Of a stretch of DNA of 64,000 nucleotides, positions 44,223 to 53,509 are shown one piece after another. The translations under genes and the position numbers were made by a program. The notes under the pieces were generated by a model that saw only the letters and a program-made list of their open reading frames with translations, was not told the DNA's origin and ran no database searches. The first letter of the stretch is position 1. Each line of letters opens with the position of its first letter. Origin of the DNA: Desulfotomaculum sp. (GTDB lineage: Bacteria > Bacillota > Desulfotomaculia > Desulfotomaculales > Nap2-2B); the NCBI GenBank assembly GCA_003513005.1, contig DOTD01000036.1:1-64000 (forward strand), read 5' to 3'.

Positions 44223-45306
44223 CCTCGCCACCCCTTGAAATAATTATTTCTCCGCTTTCTTCCAAAACCCGAATAATCTTGACAATTTTAGCCTGTGCTT
44301 CTTCGACCTGCTTTAAGCGCACCGGTCCCATAAAATCAAGCTCCTCTTTCAACATTTCGCCGGCTCTCTTAGATTGATTGTTATAGATACAATTACGCAC
44401 TTCATCACTGGATCCCCGTAAGGCCAAGGCTAAATCCTTACCGTCAACTTCCCTTAGAACCCGCTGTATTGAAATGTCATCCAACTTAACGATATCTTCA
44501 AAAACAAACAGCTTTTTCCTGATCGCGTCCGCCAGTTCCGGAGCTTTGGTTTCCAGTTCTTCCAGTATTGTTTTTTCAGTATTTCGATCGCTCATATTTA
44601 ATATTTCAACTATTGAAGGAATGCCCCCAATAACCGTCTGACCTTGTTTAACGACTGACGCCAAACGGGTTTCCAATACTTTCTCAACTTCCCTGACGAC
44701 TTCAGGATTAGAACGATCCATAACCGCTATACGGCGGGCAATATCGCTTTGCATTTCCTTTGGCAGGGACGACAAAATTTGAGCGGCTTTTTCTGGCTCC
44801 AGATAAGACAAAATCATAGCTATAGTTTGAGGGTGCTCATCTCTTATAAAATTAAACAGATAGAGGGGATCCGTTTTACGCAAACTGGCAAAAGGAATTG
44901 TCTTTGATTCCCAGGTCAATTTTTTTATTATCTCCTGAGCACGCTGGTGCCCGACCGTCTTTTCCAATAACTCCTGTGCGTATTTAGTGCCCCCCGTGAT
45001 AATGAAACTTTTAGCTTGCTTTAACTCCTTAAATTCTTCAAGTACACTTTCACGGACAGATTTGGGTATCTTACCCAGTTTCGTTATAGCTTCTGTTATA
45101 CGTTCAATATCTTCCTGATAAAAATCGTATTTTAGAATCTGACTGGAGAGATCAGAACCCATAGAAATAAGAACGATTGCCGCCTTCTGCAAAGGGGTTA
45201 ACCTTCTGGCGGCGCTTTTATCCGGCCTCGCTTCTTCAATGTTTCTTGGAGCCGCTTTCCCGCTTAAAACCAGACCGGGTTCAGCATCTTCAAGTGATTT
45301 TTCCAT
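44206..45306 (-). CDS. fliG: Flagellar motor switch protein FliG
   Basis: A 366-residue rotor protein with three armadillo-like domains, the EHPQTIA motif (EEHPQ type; DEHPQTIAMIL here) and a C-terminal torque helix with charged residues. An N-terminal extension of about 35 residues precedes the usual FliG start. AAAGGTG precedes the ATG. Confidence 0.95.
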   Translation of the reverse strand: MEKSLEDAEPGLVLSGKAAPRNIEEARPDKSAARRLTPLQKAAIVLISMGSDLSSQILKYDFYQEDIERITEAITKLGKIPKSVRESVLEEFKELKQAKSFIITGGTKYAQELLEKTVGHQRAQEIIKKLTWESKTIPFASLRKTDPLYLFNFIRDEHPQTIAMILSYLEPEKAAQILSSLPKEMQSDIARRIAVMDRSNPEVVREVEKVLETRLASVVKQGQTVIGGIPSIVEILNMSDRNTEKTILEELETKAPELADAIRKKLFVFEDIVKLDDISIQRVLREVDGKDLALALRGSSDEVRNCIYNNQSKRAGEMLKEELDFMGPVRLKQVEEAQAKIVKIIRVLEESGEIIISRGGEDVIII

Positions 45307-45329
45307 AAGTCTTCACCTTTACAATTCCT

Positions 45330-46871
45330 TTACTGATTTTCCGCCAGCCATACCTTTATTATTTCCGCCACTTCAGCTGGTTGTTGTTTTGCCAGGTAGC
45401 GCACCTTATCTTCCACAGTAGGTTGTACAGGTATTTCTCTAACTTCCATTTCCTGAATAGGCCGTAGTTCTTCAATTTCCATGTCCCTGCCCTGGTATAT
45501 TCTGTTTAAAATGGTTTTAATTAGAATGAACAGAACAGCTATCCCGGCCAACCCCGCAATACCCGTGATAATTAATTTTTGCTGCTGTTCTTTCTTTTGC
45601 GCCGCTTCCTGCCGGGCCATTTCAGCTTCTGCCTCCTGTTCGGACGTCTTATCAAAGGCAAGAGTGCTAATCGTCAACTGATCACCCCGGCTCTGATTCA
45701 AACCCGCAGCAGAACTCACAACATCGGTAATCTGCTGCTCAACGTCCTGGGAAAGGCGTGTATCAACCGCTACGGCAATTGACAGACGCTGTAAATTTCC
45801 AACTGCCGGGTATATCTTTTCCTGCCTGCTTATCGGCTGGTAATTACGTATTGTTTCAATACGCGGGGTCACGCCGTTTTGTGCCTCCTGATTAACCTGT
45901 ATATTGCTTGCGGTTTCGTCGTTTTGTGTCTGCTGATTAACCTGTGAATTACTTTCCGTTCCTGGGACACCGGACGCCTCAGAAGACGAGGTATTTTCTT
46001 TGATCAACTGTTCACTAACTATAGGACCCTGCTGATATGTATCCGCTTGTATCTCCTGTTTGCTGAAATCAAGATCGGCCGTGACCATAACCACTGTTTT
46101 GCCCAATCCAAAAATTTTCTCCAGCATTGCCTGGATACGTTTTTCCAGAGCGTTTTCGTAAGAGGTTTTAACCTGGTACTGCTCCATCATACCCCCGGCA
46201 ATAGAGCTTTTTTCTTCTACATCTAAAACATTTCCATTTGTATCGACAACATGAACATTTTCAGGTTTGAGGCCTTCCACGCTTCCTACCGTCAGGTCGG
46301 CAATCCCTTTGATCTGGTTAGGTTTTAACACTACCATTGGTTTTAACTTCAATACTATGGAAGCGGAAGATGGAGTCTCCTGTTCAATAAAAACTGACTT
46401 CTGAGGGAGAACCAGGTGAACTCTTGCCTGCTCAACCTCGTCTAACTGAGTTATCGTCCTTCTAAGTTCTTCTTGTAAAGCCCGTTGGTACTGTACCTGC
46501 TGCTCAAAGTCCGTTATACCCAGCTTGGTCTGATCAAAAAGCTCAAAGCCTTCTCCTTGACCGAGAGCCCCACTGCTGGCCAGTCCAATTCTTATTTCGT
46601 AAACCTGCTTTTCCGGCACGAGAATTGTTCTTCCTTGATCGCTTAAACGGTAGGGTACTTTTTGTTCTTTTAATTTTTCAACCATTGATCCGGCTTCAGC
46701 AGAATCAAGTCCGGTGAACAAAGGAGCATAAGTTATGTGGTTCAGCAAAAAATAGATTAATAATATACAAAAGATCACTCCTGCGCCAACTGCAGCTATT
46801 AACATCCTGCGTTTTGGCTGCAGGGTCTGCCAGCCTTTACTTGCTTCTGAAGGTAAATTTGCCCAGTTTAT
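45330..46871 (-). CDS. fliF: Flagellar MS-ring protein FliF, non-canonical start
   Basis: The MS-ring protein (513 aa) with two membrane helices, a ring-building periplasmic region and a C-terminal FliG-binding tail. The first canonical start (ATG 46805) falls inside the first membrane helix and has no ribosome site. Upstream, the frame stays open 22 codons to an ATA at 46871 that follows AGAAGGGAAG by eight bases and adds NWANLPSEASKGWQTLQP, a typical FliF N terminus. A stop codon lies immediately before it. ATA initiation or an ATG-to-ATA change is inferred. Confidence 0.9.
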   Translation of the reverse strand: MNWANLPSEASKGWQTLQPKRRMLIAAVGAGVIFCILLIYFLLNHITYAPLFTGLDSAEAGSMVEKLKEQKVPYRLSDQGRTILVPEKQVYEIRIGLASSGALGQGEGFELFDQTKLGITDFEQQVQYQRALQEELRRTITQLDEVEQARVHLVLPQKSVFIEQETPSSASIVLKLKPMVVLKPNQIKGIADLTVGSVEGLKPENVHVVDTNGNVLDVEEKSSIAGGMMEQYQVKTSYENALEKRIQAMLEKIFGLGKTVVMVTADLDFSKQEIQADTYQQGPIVSEQLIKENTSSSEASGVPGTESNSQVNQQTQNDETASNIQVNQEAQNGVTPRIETIRNYQPISRQEKIYPAVGNLQRLSIAVAVDTRLSQDVEQQITDVVSSAAGLNQSRGDQLTISTLAFDKTSEQEAEAEMARQEAAQKKEQQQKLIITGIAGLAGIAVLFILIKTILNRIYQGRDMEIEELRPIQEMEVREIPVQPTVEDKVRYLAKQQPAEVAEIIKVWLAENQ

Positions 46872-46916
46872 TTAAAACACTTCCCTTCTAACGGCAGAGG
46901 CGGGAACACATTTAAA

Positions 46917-47204
46917 TTACACTGACATCCTTGAAACTTCTTGATAAGCTTCAATTACCTTATTTCGAATTTCTACTGCCAACTCCAGGGTAATTTTAGA
47001 CTCCTGCGCAGCGATCAGAACCTGGTGGATATCCTGAATATTTCCTGATAAGAATTGTTTAGTCACTTCTCCTGTTTTTAACTGCGATTCATTTACTTTT
47101 TCAATCTGTTCTAATAATAACTGTCCGAAAGACTGCGCGCTGTCTTTTTGCGCCGGTTCAACTATAGGTATTACAGAGGAAGCAGAAATATTATTTACCT
47201 GCAT
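46917..47204 (-). CDS. fliE: Flagellar MS-ring/rod junction protein FliE
   Basis: A 95-residue FliE with the family C-terminal half (LELAVEIRNKVIEAYQEVSRM). It joins the MS ring to the rod. AGGAGG precedes the ATG. Confidence 0.95.
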   Translation of the reverse strand: MQVNNISASSVIPIVEPAQKDSAQSFGQLLLEQIEKVNESQLKTGEVTKQFLSGNIQDIHQVLIAAQESKITLELAVEIRNKVIEAYQEVSRMSV

Positions 47205-47223
47205 AAAGAGAAAACCTCCTTTT

Positions 47224-47655
47224 TTACTTGCTCAATTCCAGAGCTTTCTGATCCATGGTTTTTGCTGCTTCCAAAGTCATCAAGTTCGCTTCATATGCCC
47301 TCGATGCAGTGATTAGATCGATCATCTCGTTGGCTGCATTAATGTTTGGATAAGCTACAATACCCTGCTGATCAGCTTCAGGATTATTTGGTTCATACGC
47401 AAGCCTCGGAGGACTTTGATCCTCCCAAACAGAACTTACTTTAACCCCGGCATCCTCAATTTTATAATTTCCATTATTATCTTTTTTTAATTGAAATTTC
47501 TCCTCAAAAACAGGAGCCTTTCTTTTATATGGCCCTCCGGCACTTGTTCTGGAAGTGTTTATATTTGCTAAATTAGCGGCAATCAGATTCAGGCGCATTT
47601 TCTCCGCTGCCAAACCAGACTCGCTTATTTTAAAACTCATAAAGTTTAAACTCAT
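47224..47655 (-). CDS. flgC: Flagellar rod protein FlgC
   Basis: A 143-residue proximal rod protein with the N-terminal ANLANINTS motif and C-terminal MIDLITASRAYEANLMTLEAAK. AAGGGGG precedes the ATG; the gene is two bases after flgB. Confidence 0.95.
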   Translation of the reverse strand: MSLNFMSFKISESGLAAEKMRLNLIAANLANINTSRTSAGGPYKRKAPVFEEKFQLKKDNNGNYKIEDAGVKVSSVWEDQSPPRLAYEPNNPEADQQGIVAYPNINAANEMIDLITASRAYEANLMTLEAAKTMDQKALELSK

Positions 47656-47657
47656 TA

Positions 47658-48059
47658 TTAGCGCCCCCTTATAACGTAGCTAAGTTGTTGAAAACTACCA
47701 CTTAACCTCTGTATGACCAGATTGTATTGAATTGTGTTTGCAGACAATACTGTCATTTCATGTTCCAAGTTAACGTTATTTAAATCCGCACGCATTTTAG
47801 AGGTATCATCTTTTTCGACAAAAGGCTCCATTTTTTTCGGGTCCGGAATATTACTGAAATGATTATCAAGCGAAGTTTCCAGATTTACCTTGTCCGAATT
47901 CAGGGCATCCTGCAGACAATCCTCAAATCGCAAGTTAAGGCTTTTATAACCCGGAGTACTAATGTTGGCTATATTTTGAGCTATTAACTTTTGCCGCATG
48001 GTTTCTACGTCAAGGTATTTTGCCAGCAGAGTAATATTTTCATTTTCAAACAAAGACAC
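47658..48059 (-). CDS. flgB: Flagellar rod protein FlgB
   Basis: A 133-residue proximal rod protein, first gene of the operon, with IAQNIANISTPGYK near the N terminus. GTG 48059 is chosen since AAAGGAGTGAG lies seven bases before it; the in-frame extension upstream has no such site. Confidence 0.94.
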   Translation of the reverse strand: MSLFENENITLLAKYLDVETMRQKLIAQNIANISTPGYKSLNLRFEDCLQDALNSDKVNLETSLDNHFSNIPDPKKMEPFVEKDDTSKMRADLNNVNLEHEMTVLSANTIQYNLVIQRLSGSFQQLSYVIRGR

Positions 48060-48172
48060 TATATAACTCACTCCTTTGCAGTTAAATATTAAAACACCGA
48101 AATACAACTTCTTCTTTCTGGTGCTTTTATCATTTTATCCCATAATTACCAGTACCAGATATGACAAATGCT

Positions 48173-48200
48173 GTTATATATATCTCTTGTTTCCACTCAA
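48173..48200 (-). promoter_or_regulatory. Candidate sigma-A promoter of the fla/che operon
   Basis: Read on the minus strand: TTGAGT (48200-48195), 16-bp spacer, TATAAC (48178-48173). It predicts a flgB leader of about 107 nt. Moderate support only. Confidence 0.45.
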
Positions 48201-48286
48201 AAACATGATGCGCTTAATTAACTTGTTTCCGTATCAAAAATGTTATAAGCATTACAATCGGAAGACTGCTAAAAAGAGTGACAACT

Positions 48287-48314
48287 AGCCACAAGCCATC
48301 AGCCAGCAGCCAGA
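48287..48314. repeat. Heptanucleotide tandem repeat (AGCCAnn)x4
   Basis: Four consecutive 7-bp units share AGCCA with the last two bases variable (CA, TC, GC, GA). It is the only GC-rich patch in this region, upstream of the candidate flgB promoter. Confidence 0.8.
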
Positions 48315-48718
48315 AGTTTTATTGTAAATGAGAAATGTTTCTATATTTATAATTCAATTCCTAATATTCCATGGTCATTATTACAGATAAAAACATATTA
48401 TCTTATTTTTTTACATATTTTTTATTCACCACAAAGAAGGATTTTCCTCTATCGAAATTTGTAGTATTTTGTAATATATTGTCGAATCTAAATAATTTTT
48501 TTATCCTGCCCTAACCTATCCGCCAATATTTTACAAATAAAGGTGTTGGTGCACCGCGAAAAACCAACTAATAATGTCCAATTGTTATAAATGTGTAATA
48601 ATTTGGCTTTAGTGTATTTTCATATTATCTGATATTTTTGTCAAGTCCTAAAATTCGAATTCGTACATCGGATCGCAAAAAAATTTCTCTTCTTAATTTA
48701 AACCTTTTTTATAAGGTC

Positions 48719-48747
48719 CTACAGCATTGAGTGGAAAAAGCCGATGT
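48719..48747 (+). promoter_or_regulatory. Sigma-28-like promoter of motBA
   Basis: CTACAG (48719-48724), and GCCGATGT (48740-48747), with 16 bp between TACA and the -10 box. The -10 box fits the sigma-D consensus at six of eight positions; the -35 box has one mismatch to CTAAAG. Confidence 0.45.
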
Positions 48748-48785
48748 TAAAAGCGAGGTATTTTTCCCTGAAAGCGGCGTGATTA

Positions 48786-49544
48786 ATGATGAGGGCAAGG
48801 AAAAGTCATGAAAGCCACGGAAGTTCTGAACGCTGGCTGATTACCTATGCTGATTTGATTACTCTGTTGATGATTTTTTTTATAGTTTTGTACTCTTTAG
48901 GACAATTGGACCTCGAGAAATTTAAATATTTGTCGCAATCATTAAGTCAGGCTATGGGAGGAGGCGGAATGATTCTGATGAACGGCGGCCCTTCAGCTTC
49001 ACCTGGGAAGTCAGGTTCAAGACCACCCACGCCCGAAAATGATCAGCAGGATTCGATGACTTTATCGGATATCCAGGAAGAACTGACCGATTATATCGAA
49101 AAAAGCAATCTTCAATTAAAAGTTTCGGTGTCCAGCGAGGACAGAGGGATTGTAATAAGTTTTCAGGAAGAGGTTTTATTTGTAATCGGTTCTTCCGAAC
49201 TAACCCAGCAGGCAGGGAAAATAATCAGCCAAATGGCGCCTATGCTGCGTAAAGTCCCTAACTATATCAGGGTAGAAGGGCACACCTGCAACTTACCCAT
49301 CCACAGCCCGGTCTACCCATCCAACTGGGAACTGTCATCCGCCCGTGCCACTACAGTCGTTAAGGAATTAATCAACGAACACTCGTTTCCGCCACAAAGG
49401 CTTTCAGCCTCAGCTTACGGTGAATACAGGCCCAGGGTCCCTAACGACACAGAAGCGCACCGTCAAATGAACCGGCGGGTTGACATAGTAATTTTACGGA
49501 ATGAATACCAGGTATTGGAGCCAGGATCATCGACTAATAAATAA
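48786..49544 (+). CDS. motB: Flagellar stator protein MotB
   Basis: A 252-residue stator protein with a short cytosolic tail, one membrane helix with the proton-carrying Asp in TYADLITLLMIFF, a Gly/Pro-rich linker and an OmpA-like peptidoglycan-binding domain. In that domain the usual GHTDN is GHTCN, replacing the Asp by Cys; the later NWELSSARA and NRRVDI motifs are normal. The ribosome site is weak. It precedes motA, opposite to the common motA-motB order. Confidence 0.93.
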   Translation: MMRARKSHESHGSSERWLITYADLITLLMIFFIVLYSLGQLDLEKFKYLSQSLSQAMGGGGMILMNGGPSASPGKSGSRPPTPENDQQDSMTLSDIQEELTDYIEKSNLQLKVSVSSEDRGIVISFQEEVLFVIGSSELTQQAGKIISQMAPMLRKVPNYIRVEGHTCNLPIHSPVYPSNWELSSARATTVVKELINEHSFPPQRLSASAYGEYRPRVPNDTEAHRQMNRRVDIVILRNEYQVLEPGSSTNK

Positions 49545-49558
49545 AGGAGAATCAAATC

Positions 49559-50338
49559 TTGGACCCTACTATTCTTATCGGGACACTCGGGGCAATTGTA
49601 TTCTTAGTCGGCGGTTTCCTGTTGGAAGGGGGCCACGCAGGCGCGCTTATGCAAAAAACAGCCGCTATGATTGTTTTTGGAGGTACAATAGGAGCAACCA
49701 TAGCAAGCTTCTCAATGAAAGAAATAAAAACGATCCCCGGCCTGTTCAAGATCGTCCTGACTCAAAAAGTACCCGAACCAAGCGAAGTGATTGAAAAAAT
49801 CGTTGAACTGGCCGAAGTTTCCCGAAGGGAAGGTTTATTGCAGTTGGAAAACAGGCTTTCCGAAATAGATGACCCTTTTCTGCGAAAAGGATTGCAGCTC
49901 CTTGTAGACGGCAATGACCCGGAGCTTGTTAAGAATACGCTTGAGGTTGAAATTTACGCCACCGAAGAACGCCACCAGACAGGCAAACAAATTTTTGAGG
50001 CAGCCGGCGGTTATGCGCCTACTATGGGAATCATCGGGACAGTGATGGGTTTGGTTCACGTGCTGGGCCAATTGAGTACGCCTGACGAACTCGGTCCGGC
50101 CATTGCAGTAGCATTTATTGCCACCCTGTACGGTGTAGGAAGCGCAAACGTTATCTGGCTTCCTATCGCAACAAAACTGAGCGGCCTCAGTAAAAAAGAG
50201 ATTCTCATCAGGCAATTGATGATGGAAGGAGTTATCTCACTTCAAGCCGGTTATAATCCCACACTAATCAGAGACCGGCTGTCAGGTTTTCTTAAACCCT
50301 CAAACAGGAAAAAGGAAATTAAAACTAAAGAAGAATAA
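49559..50338 (+). CDS. motA: Flagellar stator protein MotA
   Basis: A 259-residue stator protein with four membrane helices and a cytosolic loop carrying conserved charged residues (ISRREGLLQLE-type; here VSRREGLLQLE) for contact with FliG. The segment GGYAPTMGIIGTVMGL is family-typical. It starts at TTG behind AAAGGAG, 14 bp after motB. Confidence 0.95.
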   Translation: MDPTILIGTLGAIVFLVGGFLLEGGHAGALMQKTAAMIVFGGTIGATIASFSMKEIKTIPGLFKIVLTQKVPEPSEVIEKIVELAEVSRREGLLQLENRLSEIDDPFLRKGLQLLVDGNDPELVKNTLEVEIYATEERHQTGKQIFEAAGGYAPTMGIIGTVMGLVHVLGQLSTPDELGPAIAVAFIATLYGVGSANVIWLPIATKLSGLSKKEILIRQLMMEGVISLQAGYNPTLIRDRLSGFLKPSNRKKEIKTKEE

Positions 50339-50357
50339 AAAATATTTCTCAAAAGGC

Positions 50358-50386
50358 CTAAAGTGATATTTTTTCTGTGCCGAATA
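50358..50386 (+). promoter_or_regulatory. Sigma-28-like promoter of flgM-flgN-flgK-flgL
   Basis: CTAAA (50358-50362), 16-bp spacer, GCCGAATA (50379-50386). The -35 box is consensus and the -10 box matches at six of eight positions. Confidence 0.7.
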
Positions 50387-50423
50387 GATAAAAAGGAGAA
50401 AAAATAACTTTGGGGTGGTTGTA

Positions 50424-50735
50424 ATGAAGATAAACGAAAGCAGCAACACTCAAAAACTCTTAGAAATATACCGCAGCGAATTAAAACAGGGTAAAAACCT
50501 TAAGGCTAAAAAAGACACCAGTACTGAAGAGGAAAACAGCTTGCTTGATATCTCACCGGAAGCAAGAGAAATACAATCTTTTCATCAAAAACTAAACAAC
50601 CTTTCAGATGTGCGTCAGGAATTAATTGAAAGTATTCAGCAGAAAATTGAAGATGGGTCCTTTGAAATAGATGAAGAAAAAATCATTAATGGACTTTCTG
50701 AGGAAATAAACTCCATGAAAAATCAAAAGCGTTAA
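50424..50735 (+). CDS. flgM: Anti-sigma-28 factor FlgM
   Basis: A 103-residue FlgM with the C-terminal sigma-binding helices (LSDVRQELIESIQQKIEDGSF) and a flexible N terminus. ATG 50424 is chosen over GTG 50415 because GGGGTGG overlaps the latter. It should hold SigD inactive until export. Its own sigma-28 promoter gives the usual feedback loop. Confidence 0.93.
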   Translation: MKINESSNTQKLLEIYRSELKQGKNLKAKKDTSTEEENSLLDISPEAREIQSFHQKLNNLSDVRQELIESIQQKIEDGSFEIDEEKIINGLSEEINSMKNQKR

Positions 50736-50748
50736 GGGAAGAGCTGAA

Positions 50749-51195
50749 ATGTCCAACAGACAGCTTTCACTTGAGGAAATTTTAGACCTGGAACTTATCC
50801 TGGCCAAGAAACTTGTCAGTGCAGCCGGAACACAACAGCATGCTCTTCGGGAAGGCAATTTAAAAGAACTGAACAAGGTCAATAATTTTATATTGGAAAC
50901 CAATGAAAAAATGGTTTTTTTAAACTTGAAAAAGACGGAGTATTTAAGCCAGGGTAAGGAAAACCCCTACGAAGAAAAAGCGGAAGTGGCTCAGCTTAAA
51001 AAAAATATTGTCAACCTGGTACAGCAGTTGAAGGAAAAATTTGAGATAAATGCTTTGCTCAGCCAAAACGGTATTAACTTCCATCACCAAATCCTATCCA
51101 TACTTTGCTCACCGGATCAGCAAAAAGTATACAATACCAAAGGAAAAGTAAAAGAAAACCTTCAGGTTAATCAGATGATTGACAGGGTTTTTTAG
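50749..51195 (+). CDS. flgN: FlgK/FlgL export chaperone FlgN
   Basis: A 148-residue helical protein with FlgN size and position, between flgM and flgK. It is expected to hold hook-junction proteins for export through FlhA. Sequence motifs are weak in this family, so context carries much of the call. Confidence 0.82.
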   Translation: MSNRQLSLEEILDLELILAKKLVSAAGTQQHALREGNLKELNKVNNFILETNEKMVFLNLKKTEYLSQGKENPYEEKAEVAQLKKNIVNLVQQLKEKFEINALLSQNGINFHHQILSILCSPDQQKVYNTKGKVKENLQVNQMIDRVF

Positions 51196-51226
51196 GATTC
51201 AATAACACCATATAGGAGAATGTCTT

Positions 51227-52561
51227 ATGTCCGGGACTTTTTCGGGTCTGGAAATAATCCGCCGCAGCCTGTCAACTTACCAGCAGGCTGTGGAAACAAC
51301 CCAAAATAATATTGCAAACGCAAATACGGAAGGTTATTCACGCCAGAGGGTTGTTCTTTCAGCCACGGGAACATCTTTGCCGCCTTCCCTGAGCAAGGAA
51401 CAAATAAACGCAGGAGTGGAAATAAAGAGTATTCAGCGAATGCGGGACGATTTTCTCGATCCCCAGCTTAGAGCCAATCTTTCCGAAATTGGATACTGGG
51501 AAGAAATGGAATCTGAATTGGCTAAAGTAGGATATCTTTTCACAGATACGACAGGTACTGGGGTTAGCTCACTTTTAACAGAGTTCTGGAACTCCTGGCA
51601 AGAATTGAGCAGCAACCCTCAAGAATCCTCAGCCCGTCAGAATATAACCCATACCGCAGCTACTTTAACCAGTTATCTTAACTATCTCACTTCCCAAATG
51701 GAAACTGCCCACACTGAAATTGAGAGTTCTTTAGCTTCCAAGGTCTCAGAGATGAACGAACTTGCAGCCAGCTTGGCTGACGTCAACCAGGCGTTAAAAA
51801 AATGTGTGACTGCAGAAAACAATACTTTAATGGACCAAAGGGACCACCTGCTTGATGAGATGTCCAGGCTTTCTGACATTACAATTACTTTTAACGATAA
51901 TAACACGGCGACCGTAGTTGCCTATGGAAAAACAATCGTTGAAGGGCAGGATGCTGATCCCCTGTTAGAGAGTGATCTGTCATCGGGAAAAGGGGAGTTG
52001 GGCGGCCTTCTGGCAGCAAAACAATCTGTTGAAGACTATCAGGACAAAATGAATTTGTTTATTCAGACACTGGCTGACAAGGTAAATGAAATCCATGAAG
52101 ACGGATATACTCTAAACGATGAACAGGGCGTGGCTTTCTTTACTGTACAGGATACAGCCGCTGGAAACAAAGAGATTTCGGTCAACGAGGATATTTTAAA
52201 TGACCCGAATAATATTGCGGCTGCCCAGGAAAGTTCCTCCCCCAGTGACGGCAGAAACGCGATGGCCATAGCCGGTATAAATAACACAGCCGGTTATGCG
52301 GAATTAGGTAACAACAGCCTGGCGGGTTATTACAGCCAACTGATCACAACAATTGGCTCAGACCAAGATCAGGCCGGTAAAAACGCTGATTTTTTTAATT
52401 CCATCGGCCTGCAGTTTGAAGCCCAGCGCCAGTCCCTCTCCGGTGTTTCCATAGACGAGGAACTCACTATGTTGATGCAGTACCAGTTTACTTACCAGGC
52501 ATTGTCAAAGGCGATGAGTATTTTTGATGACATGCTGGATACGTTGATCAACCGGACTTAG
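51227..52561 (+). CDS. flgK: Hook-filament junction protein FlgK
   Basis: A 444-residue HAP1 with N-terminal TTQNNIANANTEGYSRQR and a C-terminal helix MLMQYQFTYQALSKAMSIFDDMLDTLINRT. Length is on the short side because the middle domain is small. It follows flgN by 31 bp. Confidence 0.95.
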   Translation: MSGTFSGLEIIRRSLSTYQQAVETTQNNIANANTEGYSRQRVVLSATGTSLPPSLSKEQINAGVEIKSIQRMRDDFLDPQLRANLSEIGYWEEMESELAKVGYLFTDTTGTGVSSLLTEFWNSWQELSSNPQESSARQNITHTAATLTSYLNYLTSQMETAHTEIESSLASKVSEMNELAASLADVNQALKKCVTAENNTLMDQRDHLLDEMSRLSDITITFNDNNTATVVAYGKTIVEGQDADPLLESDLSSGKGELGGLLAAKQSVEDYQDKMNLFIQTLADKVNEIHEDGYTLNDEQGVAFFTVQDTAAGNKEISVNEDILNDPNNIAAAQESSSPSDGRNAMAIAGINNTAGYAELGNNSLAGYYSQLITTIGSDQDQAGKNADFFNSIGLQFEAQRQSLSGVSIDEELTMLMQYQFTYQALSKAMSIFDDMLDTLINRT

Positions 52562-52579
52562 CAGGAAGGGGTATTAAAA

Positions 52580-53485
52580 ATGCGTGTTTCAAATAACATG
52601 ACAGTTTTAAACACAATCAGCAATTTACAGCAAAGCATCCGGGAAATAGCCGGTTTACAGCAGGAGATTTCTTCCGGGCAAAAAATGCGGCAAATCAGCG
52701 ACGATCCTGCTAACCTCTGGAAAGTAATTTCGATACGACAAAATCTGGCCAGCCAGGATCAGTACGGCGGCAACATAGAAGACGGGATTTCATGGTTAAA
52801 TGAAGCTGACAGTGCTTTCGACAGCGCCAATCAGATAATGCAAAGCGCAATTGACGCCGCTCTTTCAGCCAGCAGCACAGGCCATAATTCTTCGGATTTT
52901 GAAACCTATGCCTTAAAAGTTGACAATTTGATCGATCAGCTGGTTATTGTTGCCAACACTCAAGTTCAAGGCAGATATATTTTTAGCAACAGTAAAGGGA
53001 AACAGCCCTTTATAAGGCAAGACCCGGGAGGAGGGGAAGAAGTGAACGTCAACCCTTCCATCACAGATACAATATTCTATGAGTCGACAAGGGAGGTTCT
53101 GCCCCAGGTTAGCGAAACTGTTAGTTTCAACGGTCAGTCGCTTTTTATTGACAGCGATGTCTTCACACACCTTTTTGACCTTAAGGATGCCTTGAAGGCG
53201 AATGATTCCTCAGCTGTAAACGCACAAATAGAAAACCTGACCGATGATCAAGATCTCTTTATCCAGTCCCGCTCAGAAGCAGGTACTCAAATTAACCGCC
53301 TGGAGATGATTAAAACTTTTATAGAAGATCAAAATGCAGTACTGCAAAATACTCTAGCCGGCCTCCAGAGTACTGATTTAGAAATGGCAACAACCGAACT
53401 GGCTTCACGCATGCTCACTTATCAGGCTGCCTTGTCCTGCACCGCTAAAGTCTTACAGATAAGTTTATTAGATTATTTAAGTTAA
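52580..53485 (+). CDS. flgL: Hook-filament junction protein FlgL
   Basis: A 301-residue HAP3 with a flagellin-like N terminus (ISSGQKMRQISDDPAN) and C-terminal helix (LASRMLTYQAALSCTAKVLQISLLDYL). It ends the flgM operon; a terminator follows. No fliW or csrA follows, unlike Bacillus. Confidence 0.95.
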   Translation: MRVSNNMTVLNTISNLQQSIREIAGLQQEISSGQKMRQISDDPANLWKVISIRQNLASQDQYGGNIEDGISWLNEADSAFDSANQIMQSAIDAALSASSTGHNSSDFETYALKVDNLIDQLVIVANTQVQGRYIFSNSKGKQPFIRQDPGGGEEVNVNPSITDTIFYESTREVLPQVSETVSFNGQSLFIDSDVFTHLFDLKDALKANDSSAVNAQIENLTDDQDLFIQSRSEAGTQINRLEMIKTFIEDQNAVLQNTLAGLQSTDLEMATTELASRMLTYQAALSCTAKVLQISLLDYLS

Positions 53486-53509
53486 CAACGAATATAACAA
53501 GCACTTTCC

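Larger units (their letters stand above)
48060..48785. other. Divergent intergenic region between flgB and motB
   Basis: About 725 bp, strongly AT-rich, with no supported gene. It carries a candidate flgB promoter on the minus strand, a four-copy heptamer repeat, a near-perfect TTGACA on the minus strand near 48640 without a convincing -10 box, and a sigma-28-like site before motB. Confidence 0.7.

Noticed and set aside
48287..48314. CRISPR-like array
   Set aside because: The units are 7 bp and contiguous with no spacers; it is a simple tandem repeat.
48530..48785. A c-di-GMP riboswitch before motB
   Set aside because: The region has some stems but lacks the conserved GEMM core; a sigma-28-like site explains part of it better.
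48060..48785. Small ORFs in the flgB-motB gap
   Set aside because: They are short, AT-rich, without ribosome sites or recognisable sequence.
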